This document shows positions 7,895 to 15,530 of a stretch of DNA of 64,000 nucleotides, piece by piece. Below the pieces are notes generated by a model, which did no database searches, had not been told where the DNA came from, and saw nothing but the letters and a program-made list of their open reading frames with translations. The first letter of the stretch is position 1. Each line of letters starts with the position of its first letter. The translations under genes and the position numbers were made by a program. The DNA is from Thermocatellispora tengchongensis (GTDB taxonomy: Bacteria > Actinomycetota > Actinomycetes > Streptosporangiales > Streptosporangiaceae), in contig NZ_JACHGN010000014.1 of the NCBI RefSeq assembly GCF_014202315.1, forward strand, positions 124,001 through 188,000. The letters run 5' to 3'.

Positions 7895-8920
7895 ATGGTC
7901 TTCTTCGTATACCGCAGCGTCTACCAGGGGCCGTCCGGCAGGCTGGTGCGCCATCTCCCCGACGCGACCGTGCTCGGCTGGTTCCAGAGGGTGTGGGACG
8001 AGGCGAGCGCCGGCGACGCCGCCGAGTGGATCGAGCGCGAACTCGGCGCGAGCGTCTACGGCCTCGCCAGCATCTTCGAGGCCGGGCTGCCCGCGCCCCG
8101 TACCCTCGCCGAACTGCACCGGATGCTGGAGGAGCACCTCTACGTCGAGCTGGAACTGCGCGTGGACGAGCACAGCGTGCGGGTGCTCACCGATGACGAC
8201 GAGGTCATGCTGGCCTACTTCTTCGTGGAGGACCACGTCGTGGCGGCCGAACCGGATCGCTGGGCCTACCTCCTGCACGACGGCTGGGAGCTGCCCGCGG
8301 TCCCGGCCGGGGCCGGCGGCGGCACGCCGTTCACCCCTCCGGGGCCGACCTGGACCGCGACCTCCGCGCCGCCCGGCGGGGAGGGGGAGACGTACGCGGT
8401 CGTGCTGACCTTCTCCGCCACCTCCGACAGCATCGGCTGGAATCTTCCGGCGCGCTTCCCCGGCGTCCGGTTACCCCGGCTCGCGGCGGCGTTGCGGGAG
8501 ACGGACGCCGCCATCGAGGAGTGGTCGGAGGAGCCGGCGGTCGTGCGGGCGCTCGTGGCCCCCGATGAGGACGAGATCGGGCCCGCTCTGGAGCGCTGCA
8601 ACCGCTGGCCGGACTTCGACCAGCGCGTCGCCGAGTTGCAGGGCGCCCACGGGCGGGCGCACGAGGTCGCGCTGCGCCTGGTCGCGGGGTTCGAGCCCAC
8701 CCGGGGACGCGAGCCGCACCGCACGATGATCCGCCGGAGCGAGCACCTGGCCCAGATGGCCATGCACACCGACGGCTACTTCGGCTACCGGCAGTGGTTC
8801 TTCTTCGACGATGTCTGGGCCGCCGCCCACCCCGCCCTGGCCGCCTCGCTGATGCACTACGGCGTGCACTGGGATCCCCGCTGCCCCTGCGACCACGAGA
8901 CCTTCGACTGCGTGCCGTGA
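7895..8920 (+). CDS. Hypothetical protein
   Basis: A 341-residue soluble protein that I do not recognise. The ATG follows GGAGGG at eight bases. It starts MVFFVYRS, is rich in Trp and acidic residues (FQRVWDE, AEWIERELG), and ends with a Cys/His cluster CPCDHETFDCV that could hold a metal. There are no membrane segments or signal peptide. A central Pro/Gly-rich linker (about residues 140-170) divides it into an N-terminal and a C-terminal half. The C-terminal half contains FGYRQWFFFDDVW and HYGVHWDPRC. It stands alone, divergent from the ADP-ribosylglycohydrolase. Confidence 0.8.
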   Translation: MVFFVYRSVYQGPSGRLVRHLPDATVLGWFQRVWDEASAGDAAEWIERELGASVYGLASIFEAGLPAPRTLAELHRMLEEHLYVELELRVDEHSVRVLTDDDEVMLAYFFVEDHVVAAEPDRWAYLLHDGWELPAVPAGAGGGTPFTPPGPTWTATSAPPGGEGETYAVVLTFSATSDSIGWNLPARFPGVRLPRLAAALRETDAAIEEWSEEPAVVRALVAPDEDEIGPALERCNRWPDFDQRVAELQGAHGRAHEVALRLVAGFEPTRGREPHRTMIRRSEHLAQMAMHTDGYFGYRQWFFFDDVWAAAHPALAASLMHYGVHWDPRCPCDHETFDCVP

Positions 8921-8964
8921 GCGCCGCCCCCGAGGCCGGTTCGGGGACGTCCGCGTGAGAACGA

Positions 8965-9306
8965 TCAGGCGGGACGCTCGTCCACGCCCACCGCGCCCAC
9001 GCCGCTGGTGAAGATGCCGCCGCAGTAACCCTGGGATTCGCCGTAACCGCCCGGCGGGAGGGTCACCCACTCGCCCACCACGTCGGGCGCCCGGCCGCAC
9101 GTGACCACGGCCCGGAAGATCCAGGTCCGGCCGGTGCGGTTGGTGCACGCCGCGATGCCGAGGTCTCGGTCCTGGGCGTGCACGTAGGTGTCGCAGTCGA
9201 GGACCGTGGCCGCCGCCGCGGCCGAGGGGGCGGGCACCGCGACGACCCCGGACATGACCGCCAGCGCACCGGCCGCCGCCACGGCGATCCGCTTGAGTGC
9301 GAACAT
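8965..9306 (-). CDS. Small secreted protein
   Basis: A 113-residue product with a Sec signal peptide: Lys/Arg at residues 5-6, a hydrophobic core of about 20 residues and an AxA-type site in PSAAAAA near residue 33. The mature part has four Cys (LDCDTY, AACTN, VTCGR, GYCGG), consistent with two disulfides, and several Trp/Tyr. The ATG has an excellent AGGAGGA ribosome site. The function is unknown. Such short Cys-containing exported proteins are common in actinomycetes. An AT-rich promoter region shared with the next gene lies at about 9325-9365. Confidence 0.85.
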   Translation of the reverse strand: MFALKRIAVAAAGALAVMSGVVAVPAPSAAAAATVLDCDTYVHAQDRDLGIAACTNRTGRTWIFRAVVTCGRAPDVVGEWVTLPPGGYGESQGYCGGIFTSGVGAVGVDERPA

Positions 9307-9479
9307 TGCTCCTCCTAGACCTCGGGCAGCGTTTTATTACCATGCGCTACTGATCCTATACGATGCGTTACCGATTGAGAAGGCGGCGGCGGGGGGCGCG
9401 CGGCCGGGGATCGGCGGAGGCCACGGCGGGCGCGAGCCGCTGGCTAGGCTGCCCTCGCGGCGTGAGAAGGGGGCGGGCG

Positions 9480-10910
9480 ATGAGGATCGCGAGGCCGGTG
9501 CTGGCGGCCACGGCCACGAGGCTCGCGAGGCGGGTACGGGTGGCCGCGGACGCGAGGCTCGCGCGACCGGTGGCGACGGTCGCGGTGCCGAGGCTCGCGA
9601 GGCCGGTACGGGACGCCGCGGCCACGAGCCTCGCGCGGCCGATGCCGACGGTCGCGTCCCCGAGCCGCGCGCGGCCGGTGCGGGTGGCCGCGGCCATGGG
9701 GCTCGCCGTGGTGTTGGTCGCCGCCTGTGGAGGCGGCGTGGAGCGTGCGCCGCGGGGCGCGGCCACGGAGAGCCCGAGTACCCCGCCGACCGGGGGGAGC
9801 CTGGACACCTCGCCGACCGTGGGGAGCGTGTACACGCCGTCCACCGCCTCGCCCGCCGGCACGCCGCTCCCGCTGCCGGCGCAGACCGCGAGTCAAGGCT
9901 GGCAGTACGCGTACCTGGGCGACTCGGGCGAGCCGGAGATGCTGGACATCGTGGCCCCGGCCCGGGACGACGCGTGGGCGGTCGGGCGGCGGGGCGACGC
10001 GCTGACGCTGCTGCGCTACGACGGCACGGAGTGGCGGGCGCAGGAGCCGCCGCCGGGGGTGTCCCTCGGTGACGGGCGCGCGGTGCTGGGCGCGTCCGGG
10101 CCGCGTGACGTGTGGCTGATCGGCGGGAGCGGGGCCGTCCGCTGGGACGGCACCGCGTGGCGCCCCGCTCCCGCGCCCGGGGCCACGGCCGTCACCGATC
10201 TGGCGGCGCTCGGTCCCCGCGACGCCTGGGCGGTCACCGGCGAGGACACCGCCTGGCACTGGGACGGCTCCCGATGGGAGGGCGTGCGGCTGCCCGCCAA
10301 GGCCCGAGGGGTGTCCGGCACCGGCCCCGGCGACGTGTGGGCGGTCGGCTGGCGCGACTCCGGGCCGGGCGTGGCCGGGGAGCACCTCACCCAACCTGCG
10401 GCGATGCACTGGGACGGCCGGTCGTGGCGGCTGGTGGAGACCCCGCTGTTCCAGTTCGCCGACCCGGTGCCGCCGGAGGCGTCGGCGACGCTGTCCGAGG
10501 TGGTGGCGGTGGCGCCCGGCGAGGCGTGGGCGCTCGGCGAGCAGACCTTCAACCACGGCGAGACGGAGAACGAGCCCGCCGACCCGCCCCCGCTCCTGCT
10601 GCACTGGGACGGCGCGAAGTGGCACCGCGGGTCCGCGCCCCGGTCGTCGTACTGCTGCCCTCGGATCGCCTCGGCGGGCGCGGGGCGGGTGCTGATCGTG
10701 GTCAACGGCCCGCGCATGCGCGACTCGTGGCTGCGCGATCCCTCCGGCGCCACCACCCCGCTCCCCGCGCTGCCCGGCATGCCGGGACGCCCGTTCGTGA
10801 CCGTGCACGCGCTGGCGACCGAGCCCGGCACCGGCACGGTCTGGGCCGCCGGCTCGGTCGAGCTGAACCGCGGCGCGGCCCACCACGCGCTGGTGGCCCG
10901 CTATCCCTGA
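9480..10910 (+). CDS. Lipoprotein with WD-like (DxWAVG) repeats
   Basis: A 476-residue product from an ATG preceded by GAAGGGGG. The first 73 residues are six 12-residue repeats (RLARPV plus six variable residues). A lipoprotein signal follows with lipobox VAAC, the lipidated Cys being about residue 83. The rest has five blades of the form DAWAVG ... HWDGxxW (DDAWAVG, RDVWLIG, RDAWAVT, GDVWAVG, GEAWALG), suggesting a beta-propeller outside the membrane. A shorter start, ATG 9642, would give a conventional lipoprotein signal, so the repeats may be translated but removed with the signal. The role is probably extracellular binding; ligand unknown. Confidence 0.78.
   Translation: MRIARPVLAATATRLARRVRVAADARLARPVATVAVPRLARPVRDAAATSLARPMPTVASPSRARPVRVAAAMGLAVVLVAACGGGVERAPRGAATESPSTPPTGGSLDTSPTVGSVYTPSTASPAGTPLPLPAQTASQGWQYAYLGDSGEPEMLDIVAPARDDAWAVGRRGDALTLLRYDGTEWRAQEPPPGVSLGDGRAVLGASGPRDVWLIGGSGAVRWDGTAWRPAPAPGATAVTDLAALGPRDAWAVTGEDTAWHWDGSRWEGVRLPAKARGVSGTGPGDVWAVGWRDSGPGVAGEHLTQPAAMHWDGRSWRLVETPLFQFADPVPPEASATLSEVVAVAPGEAWALGEQTFNHGETENEPADPPPLLLHWDGAKWHRGSAPRSSYCCPRIASAGAGRVLIVVNGPRMRDSWLRDPSGATTPLPALPGMPGRPFVTVHALATEPGTGTVWAAGSVELNRGAAHHALVARYP
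9483..9698 (+). repeat. 36-bp coding tandem repeat, six units
   Basis: Six in-frame 36-bp units encode 12-residue blocks: RIARPVLAATAT, RLARRVRVAADA, RLARPVATVAVP, RLARPVRDAAAT, SLARPMPTVASP, SRARPVRVAAAM. They lie directly before the lipoprotein signal of the host gene. Confidence 0.85.
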
Positions 10911-10916
10911 GCCCGC

Positions 10917-11876
10917 TCAGGCCCCGAACGCGCCCCGCCAGGTGGGGTGGGCCGGCACCCAGCCGAGGCGGTCACGGGCGTACCGGTTGCTCGCGCCACG
11001 CGCCCACGGCGTACGCGCGGCATGCGACGGTTCAGAGGCGGCACGTGACGGCTCGGGGGTGGCGCCCGACGGTTGGGGGACGGCGCGCACCGGTTCGGGG
11101 GCGGCACGCGACGGCTCCGGCACGGCGTGGGGCGGCTCGGGGGCGCCGATGGCCGCGCAGAACGCGGGGGCCCAGTCCGAGGCCGGGGCGGGTTCGTCGT
11201 CGCACACGTTCACCGCGCCCACGGGCCAGCCCAGCGCCGCGACGGCGGCCGACGCGGCGTCGTCCACCTGTACGAAGGAGGTCACGTCCGCCCCGGCGGC
11301 CAGCCTGCCGGCGTGCGCCTCTCGGGCCATCAGCCCGCCGGGGTGGTACCAGGTGTCCGGGCCGTACAGCATCCCGTAGCGGAGCACCACCCACTCCGGC
11401 AGCTCCCGCACAGCCGCCTCCAGCGCCGCCACGCCTCGCACGGTCGCGTCGCGGGGCGGCGCCGCGTCCAGGTCAAGCGGCTCGGCCTCGGCGGCGGGCC
11501 CCTCCCCCGGCCCGTACGCCCACGCGATGCTCTGCGCCACGATCCGCCGCACCCCGGCCTCCAGGGCCGCGGCGACGAGGTTGCGCGTGCCCTCGGTACG
11601 GATGCGGGCGTTCGCGGCCAGATCGCGCCGGCGCAGATCGGTGAGCTGGTGCATCACGACGTCGGGCGCGGCGTCCCGTACGGCGCCTCGCAACGCGGCG
11701 GCGTCGTAGACGTCGGCCACGACCGCCTCCGCCCCCGCCGCGCGCAGCCCGGCGACGGCTTCCGGACGCGAGGTGAGCGCGACCACCTCGTGCCCCTCCT
11801 TCACCAGCAACGGCACGACCCGCCGCCCCACCACCCCGGTCGCCCCGGCCAGGAAGACCCGCACGGATTTCGTCAT
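10917..11876 (-). CDS. NAD-dependent epimerase/dehydratase family protein
   Basis: A 319-residue extended SDR from ATG 11876 (MTKSVRVFLAGATGVVGRRV). The GATGVVGR dinucleotide motif is intact. DVVMHQLTD, AQSIAWAYGPGEG and the VLRYGMLYGP strand fit the atypical SDR/NAD-epimerase fold, but the YxxxK catalytic pair is not obvious. Near the C-terminus the fold is interrupted by 42 residues of a 7-residue Pro/Glu/Ser/Arg/Ala repeat before the conserved end (RYARDRLGWVPAHPTWRGAFG). It ends six bases from the stop of the convergent lipoprotein gene. The substrate is unknown. Confidence 0.85.
   Translation of the reverse strand: MTKSVRVFLAGATGVVGRRVVPLLVKEGHEVVALTSRPEAVAGLRAAGAEAVVADVYDAAALRGAVRDAAPDVVMHQLTDLRRRDLAANARIRTEGTRNLVAAALEAGVRRIVAQSIAWAYGPGEGPAAEAEPLDLDAAPPRDATVRGVAALEAAVRELPEWVVLRYGMLYGPDTWYHPGGLMAREAHAGRLAAGADVTSFVQVDDAASAAVAALGWPVGAVNVCDDEPAPASDWAPAFCAAIGAPEPPHAVPEPSRAAPEPVRAVPQPSGATPEPSRAASEPSHAARTPWARGASNRYARDRLGWVPAHPTWRGAFGA
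11016..11141 (-). repeat. 21-bp coding tandem repeat, six units
   Basis: Six 7-residue units: PEPPHAV, PEPSRAA, PEPVRAV, PQPSGAT, PEPSRAA, SEPSHAA. They are inserted in the C-terminal part of the epimerase-like protein, in frame, with no disruption of the flanking fold sequence. Confidence 0.85.
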
Positions 11877-11930
11877 ACGCGGCAGGCTACGCAGCGCGAG
11901 GACCGCCGAGCCAGACCACTGTGGCCGCAT

Positions 11931-12230
11931 CCGCCCGGACCACTTACGGCCCGCAGCGTGGCGCCCGAACGCCGGGCCGAGCCCGCGCCTGCCGCGCCTC
12001 GGGTGGTGGCGCCTTGCGACTCGTACGGGGCGTCCGGTGGGTCCGAGGGGGTACGCGGGGCCCCTTCGTCACGGTGCGAGGGCCGGGCGAACACGGGGTG
12101 TGACCCGTTCGGGAGGGGCTCGGCGGCCGGAGGGAAGGGCTGTCAAGGGGCGAATGTCCTGACTCGGGCGGAAATTTCGCGACGTGCCGGACTAGGTGGT
12201 TGACGTCGTCATATGCCGTAGATGACGGCT
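11931..12230. other. Intergenic region, no gene seen
   Basis: GC-rich DNA between the epimerase start and the AT-rich leader of the small peptide gene. A TGACG-T-CGTCA palindrome (12201-12211) overlaps a TTGACG that could be a -35 box. I see no gene. Confidence 0.35.
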
Positions 12231-12239
12231 ATGGAGGAC

Positions 12240-12411
12240 TATGAGGCGATATTTTCTCATAAGTTTAAGATAAAACTGCTTACCAATACGGACCTAAAGC
12301 GGCAAAACACTCATCGACCGGGACAGACCCGGCTTTTACACCTATGTCCGACTACGCATGGTAACTTCACGGTGACAGATGTCGGAAAGGCGAGCTAAGG
12401 GAGGAATTCCA
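12240..12411 (+). promoter_or_regulatory. AT-rich promoter and structured leader of the small peptide gene
   Basis: 12240-12310 is strikingly AT-rich for this genome (tracts such as ATATTTTCTCATAAG and TTTAAGATAAAAC) and contains several possible -10 boxes, for example TAAGAT. Downstream is a hairpin CCGGG-ACAGA-CCCGG (12318-12332) followed by CTTTT, which resembles a short intrinsic terminator or attenuator. TCCGAC (12347-12352) can also pair with GTCGGA (12381-12386), just before the AGGGAGGA ribosome site. The leader therefore looks regulated, by attenuation or translational control; the signal is not identifiable. Confidence 0.45.
12318..12337 (+). terminator. Attenuator-like hairpin
   Basis: Stem CCGGG/CCCGG with loop ACAGA, followed by C and four T residues. 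It lies about 75 bases before the start of the 43-residue peptide gene and inside its presumed leader. No gene ends just upstream on this strand, so an attenuator is more likely than a gene terminator. Confidence 0.4.
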
Positions 12412-12543
12412 ATGAGCTTCAGCCAGATGTTCCCGACCCACCACGACTGGTGGGGCGGCTGTGGGTGTCACCGTCGTCGTCGCTGCTGCTTCCGGCGGCA
12501 TCACCACTGCGGCTGCGGCTTCCGCGGCGGCTGGTGGTGGTAA
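12412..12543 (+). CDS. 43-residue Cys/His/Arg/Trp-rich peptide
   Basis: The ATG is preceded by an excellent AGGGAGGA site and the ORF ends in TAA directly before a strong terminator, so this is very likely a real gene although too short for routine calling. The composition is extreme: six Cys, six His, eight Arg and five Trp in 43 residues. Order: MSFSQMFPTHHDWWGG, then CGC-H, four Arg, CC, F-RR, HHH, CGC, then GFRGG and a terminal WWW. The Cys pattern CxC / CC / CxC is symmetric. It has no signal peptide. Possible roles are a metal-binding peptide, a RiPP precursor or a small nucleic-acid or membrane-binding protein. I recognise no family. Confidence 0.75.
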   Translation: MSFSQMFPTHHDWWGGCGCHRRRRCCFRRHHHCGCGFRGGWWW

Positions 12544-12550
12544 CACGGGA

Positions 12551-12584
12551 GGATGGGGGCCGGCTCACCGGCCGGCCCCCATCC
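12551..12584 (+). terminator. Strong hairpin terminator after the small peptide gene
   Basis: GATGGGGGCCGGC pairs perfectly with GCCGGCCCCCATC (13 bp, extendable by one G-C pair) around the loop TCACCG. It starts eight bases after the TAA, separating the peptide gene from the ABC exporter. There is no T tract, as is usual in GC-rich actinomycetes. Confidence 0.8.
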
Positions 12585-12653
12585 CCTCACCCCTCCCCCT
12601 CCGGGGGCCCTTCCGGGGACCCGCCGGAGGCGCGGGCGACCGGAGCGGGACGG

Positions 12654-14390
12654 GTGAGGGCCAGGGACGACAGGGGCAGGACGGGCTCCGGGACGGCGCC
12701 AGAGGTGGCGCCGATCGTCACGATCCGGCGGACCTTCGGCCGGTTCTGGCCGCACACCCGGGGCACCCGGCTGCTGTTCGCGCTCGGAGTGGTGTGCGCC
12801 ATGGCCGCGGCGGCCTGCGAGGTCGCCTCCATTTGGCTGTTCGGCGTCATCACCGACCGCGTTCTCGCCACCCAGGACCTCAACGCGTTCTGGGGGCCGG
12901 CCATCGCGTGGCTCGCCTTCGCGGTCGTGGCCGGCCTGGTGTCGTTCGGCGGGCAATACGCCACGGCGCTCGGCGGGGAACGCTTCCTGCTGGGGCTGCG
13001 CGACCGGCTGTACGCGCACCTGCAGACGCTGACACCCGACTTCTTCGACAACCGCAAGCTCGGCGACCTGATGGCCCGGCTGACCGACGACATCGAGGCG
13101 ATCGAGGAACTGGTCGGCTCGGGGCTGGTCAAGCTGATCACCACGCTGATCAGTGTGGTGTTCTTCGCCGGCGCGGCCTTCTACATCCGGTGGGATCTCG
13201 CGCTGGTGACGCTGGCCCTGGTGCCGGCGTTCCTGTTCGCGTCCAAGGTGTTCGCCTCCCGCTTCCGGTACGCCGCCGCGCGCGAGCGCAGCAGCAACGG
13301 GCGGATGAACAGCGTGATCGAGGAGGGCCTGGCCAACCAGCCGCTGGTCCAGGCGTACAACCGCCAGGAGACCGAGGCGGAGCGGTTGCACGTCGAGGGC
13401 CGCACCTGGCTGCGTACGAAGATGGCGCAGGCGAAGCTGGCGGCGATGTACACCCCGTCGGTGCAGATCATCGAGACGCTGTGCCTGCTGACCGTGATCG
13501 GCTTCGGCGCCTGGGAGATCTCGGCGGGCCGCCTGACCATAGGCGGGCTGCTGTCCTTCGCGGCGTACCTGGCCTATCTCTACCCGGCGGTGCAGAGCAT
13601 CGGCGAGATCGCGCTGACCGTCTCGGAGGCGGCGGCGGGCTCCGACCGGGTGATCGAGGTACTGGAGACCCGCCCCATGGTCACCGACGCGCCGGCTCCC
13701 GTCGGCACGCCGCCCGCATGCCGGGGCGAGGTGGAGTTCCGGAACGTCACCTTCACCTATCCGGGCCGCGAGACCCCGACGCTGCGCGACCTGTCCTTCA
13801 CGGTCGGGCCGGGCGAGCTGCTGGTCTGCACCGGCCCGAGCGGCGCTGGGAAGTCCACGGTGGCCAAGCTGCTGCTGCGCTTCTACGATCCCGGGTCCGG
13901 CCAGGTGCTGCTCGACGGGGTGGACGTGCGCGAGCTGCCGCTGCGCGCACTGCGCGACCGGATCACGGTGTTGCAGCAGGAGAGCCTGCTGTTCTCCGGC
14001 ACGGTCAAGGAGAACATCGCCTACGGCCGTCCGGACGCGACGATGGAGGAGATCGTCGAGGCGGCGGTCCTGGCCGACGCGCACGACTTCATCGGCAAGC
14101 TGCCGCAGGGGTACGACACACCCGTGGGCCAGCGCGGACGCCTGCTGTCGGGCGGTCAGCGCCAGCGCCTGGCCATCGCCAGGGCCATGCTCCGCGACGC
14201 CCCGGTGCTGGTCCTGGACGAGCCCATGACCGGGCTGGACCCGGACACCGCGGCCCGCATCATGACCCCGCTGCGGCGCCTGATGGCCGGCCGCACCACC
14301 ATCATGATCGCCCACGATCTGTCGCTGGTCCCGGAGAACGCGACCAGAATCGATCTCGCTCCGGAACCGACCGCACTGGCGCCGAAATAA
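12654..14390 (+). CDS. ABC transporter, fused permease/ATPase (half-exporter)
   Basis: A 578-residue type IV exporter. The N-terminal half has six membrane segments (ABC_membrane fold, about residues 35-310) and an ETEAERL coupling region. The C-terminal ATPase has Walker A GPSGAGKST, Q-loop VLQQESLLFSGT, signature LSGGQRQRLAIARAML, Walker B VLVLDEP and H-loop IAHD. It works as a homodimer, or with a partner not seen here, and exports lipids, peptides or drugs. There is no peptidase C39 domain. The GTG at 12654 follows GGAG; a shorter GTG start is possible. It is separated from the small peptide gene by a terminator, so a functional link is only positional. Confidence 0.88.
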   Translation: MRARDDRGRTGSGTAPEVAPIVTIRRTFGRFWPHTRGTRLLFALGVVCAMAAAACEVASIWLFGVITDRVLATQDLNAFWGPAIAWLAFAVVAGLVSFGGQYATALGGERFLLGLRDRLYAHLQTLTPDFFDNRKLGDLMARLTDDIEAIEELVGSGLVKLITTLISVVFFAGAAFYIRWDLALVTLALVPAFLFASKVFASRFRYAAARERSSNGRMNSVIEEGLANQPLVQAYNRQETEAERLHVEGRTWLRTKMAQAKLAAMYTPSVQIIETLCLLTVIGFGAWEISAGRLTIGGLLSFAAYLAYLYPAVQSIGEIALTVSEAAAGSDRVIEVLETRPMVTDAPAPVGTPPACRGEVEFRNVTFTYPGRETPTLRDLSFTVGPGELLVCTGPSGAGKSTVAKLLLRFYDPGSGQVLLDGVDVRELPLRALRDRITVLQQESLLFSGTVKENIAYGRPDATMEEIVEAAVLADAHDFIGKLPQGYDTPVGQRGRLLSGGQRQRLAIARAMLRDAPVLVLDEPMTGLDPDTAARIMTPLRRLMAGRTTIMIAHDLSLVPENATRIDLAPEPTALAPK

Positions 14391-14409
14391 TCGTTTCGCC
14401 GAGCCGAGC

Positions 14410-14446
14410 TCCCGGTCCCGCCGTATGGAATATGGCGGGACCGGGA
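14410..14446. terminator. Bidirectional terminator hairpin
   Basis: TCCCGGTCCCGCC (14410-14422) pairs perfectly with GGCGGGACCGGGA (14434-14446). The interior TAT/ATA can extend the stem to a GGA loop. It lies between the convergent ABC exporter (plus) and the phospholipase-like remnant and SDR operon (minus), and can serve both. Confidence 0.8.
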
Positions 14447-14465
14447 TCATCTTCCGTGAATGGCG

Positions 14466-14741
14466 TCACCACCAGTTGCCGGTAAATCGTGGCCTGGTCG
14501 TAGCGAAAGTGGAGCCGGGGTCGATGACCCGGAACGCGGCTTCGCAGGCGCGATCCATCTCCTCCAGGAAGCGGTCGTCGCAGACGCGCCGGTCGCCCCT
14601 GAACTCGTGGTTGTGAGTGCCTCCGTAATAGCAGCCGCACGCGGCGGAGAAACCGGCTCCCGGAGCGTCGCCGGAGATCCGGTCGTCGCGGGGCGGCTCG
14701 CCGCACGATCCCCCGCCCGGCGCTCGCGGCCACGCTCGGTG
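14466..14741 (-). pseudogene. Phospholipase A2-like 3' remnant without a start codon
   Basis: The frame open from the SDR stop to 14466 reads GAGFSAACGCYYGG, then THNHEFRGDRRVC, DDRFLEEMDRACEAAF and a WW end. CDDRF-LxxM-xxAC with an upstream AxC...CYY resembles the Cys-rich core of secreted PLA2-type domains. The catalytic HD expected between the first Cys and CY in that family is missing here. There is no ATG, GTG or TTG before the core and no signal peptide. It lies in the same frame as the upstream SDR, separated only by TGA. I read it as a gene remnant. The family assignment is tentative. Confidence 0.38.
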
Positions 14742-15530
14742 TCAGCGGGGCCCGGGGGCCCTTCTGAAGGCGAAGGGTTCGCTTTCGCGGCCGGGGACGA
14801 CGAACCAGCATTCGCCGGTGCCCTCGCTCGCCAGCAGGCGCATGAAGGCGTCCACCACGTCCGAGACCGCCAGGATGGGGAAGCCCATGGCCTCCAGCGT
14901 GGACTTTCCGGTGGCGATGATGGCGGTGTCGGCGAAGGAGGGGCACAGGGCCTGGACGCGGACGCCCTGGGGGGCGAGTTCGGGGCCGAGGGAGCGGACC
15001 AGGCCGACGACGGCGTGTTTGTTGGCGGCGTAGACGGGGTCGCTGGGGATGCCGACGATGCCGGCCATGCTGGCGGTGGCGACGATGGCGCCGCCGCCGG
15101 AGGCGAGGAGGGCGGGGAGGGCGGCGTGGACGCCGAAGACGACGCCGTCCAGGTTGACGCCCATGGCGCGGCGGTAGCGGGCGAGGTCGAAGTCGTCGCC
15201 GAGGCCGAAGCCGGAGGCGACGCCGGCGTTGAGGAAGGCGATGTCGAGGCGGCCGTACCGGTCGAGGGCGGCGGCGACGGCGGCGCGGTTGTCGTCCAGG
15301 CTGGAGACGTCGCAGTGGACGTACGCGCCGCCGACCTCGTCGGCGACCGCCTTGCCGGCCGCGTCGTCCACGTCGGCGATGATGAGGCGGGCGCCCTCGG
15401 CCGCGAGGCGGCGGGCCACGCCCGCGCCGATGCCGTTGCCGCCGCCGGTGATCAGGACGACCTGGCCGGGGGTCACGGCGGGGGGCGGGGTCACAGCGGG
15501 GGGCGGGGTCACAGCGGGGGGCGGGGTCAC
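14742..15530 (-). CDS. SDR family oxidoreductase
   Basis: A 262-residue classical SDR: cofactor motif TGGGNGIGAGVA, DVSSLDD, NAGVASGFG, an S in ATASMAG, and the catalytic YAANK. The GTG start overlaps the acyl-CoA dehydrogenase stop (GTGA), so the two are one operon and probably act on related acyl or hydroxyacyl substrates. The N-terminus is three to four TPPPAV units encoded by an 18-bp repeat in which each copy brings a GTG. True initiation may therefore be at 15530, 15512, 15494 or 15476; the last gives the usual MTPGQVVLITGG start. Confidence 0.9.
   Translation of the reverse strand: MTPPPAVTPPPAVTPPPAVTPGQVVLITGGGNGIGAGVARRLAAEGARLIIADVDDAAGKAVADEVGGAYVHCDVSSLDDNRAAVAAALDRYGRLDIAFLNAGVASGFGLGDDFDLARYRRAMGVNLDGVVFGVHAALPALLASGGGAIVATASMAGIVGIPSDPVYAANKHAVVGLVRSLGPELAPQGVRVQALCPSFADTAIIATGKSTLEAMGFPILAVSDVVDAFMRLLASEGTGECWFVVPGRESEPFAFRRAPGPR

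Noticed and set aside
12231-12398. 55-codon ORF in the AT-rich leader (MEDYEAIFSHKF...)
   Set aside because: Open, but with no ribosome site and atypical codon use, and it covers the leader hairpins. It is more likely chance in AT-rich non-coding DNA, although a leader peptide cannot be excluded.
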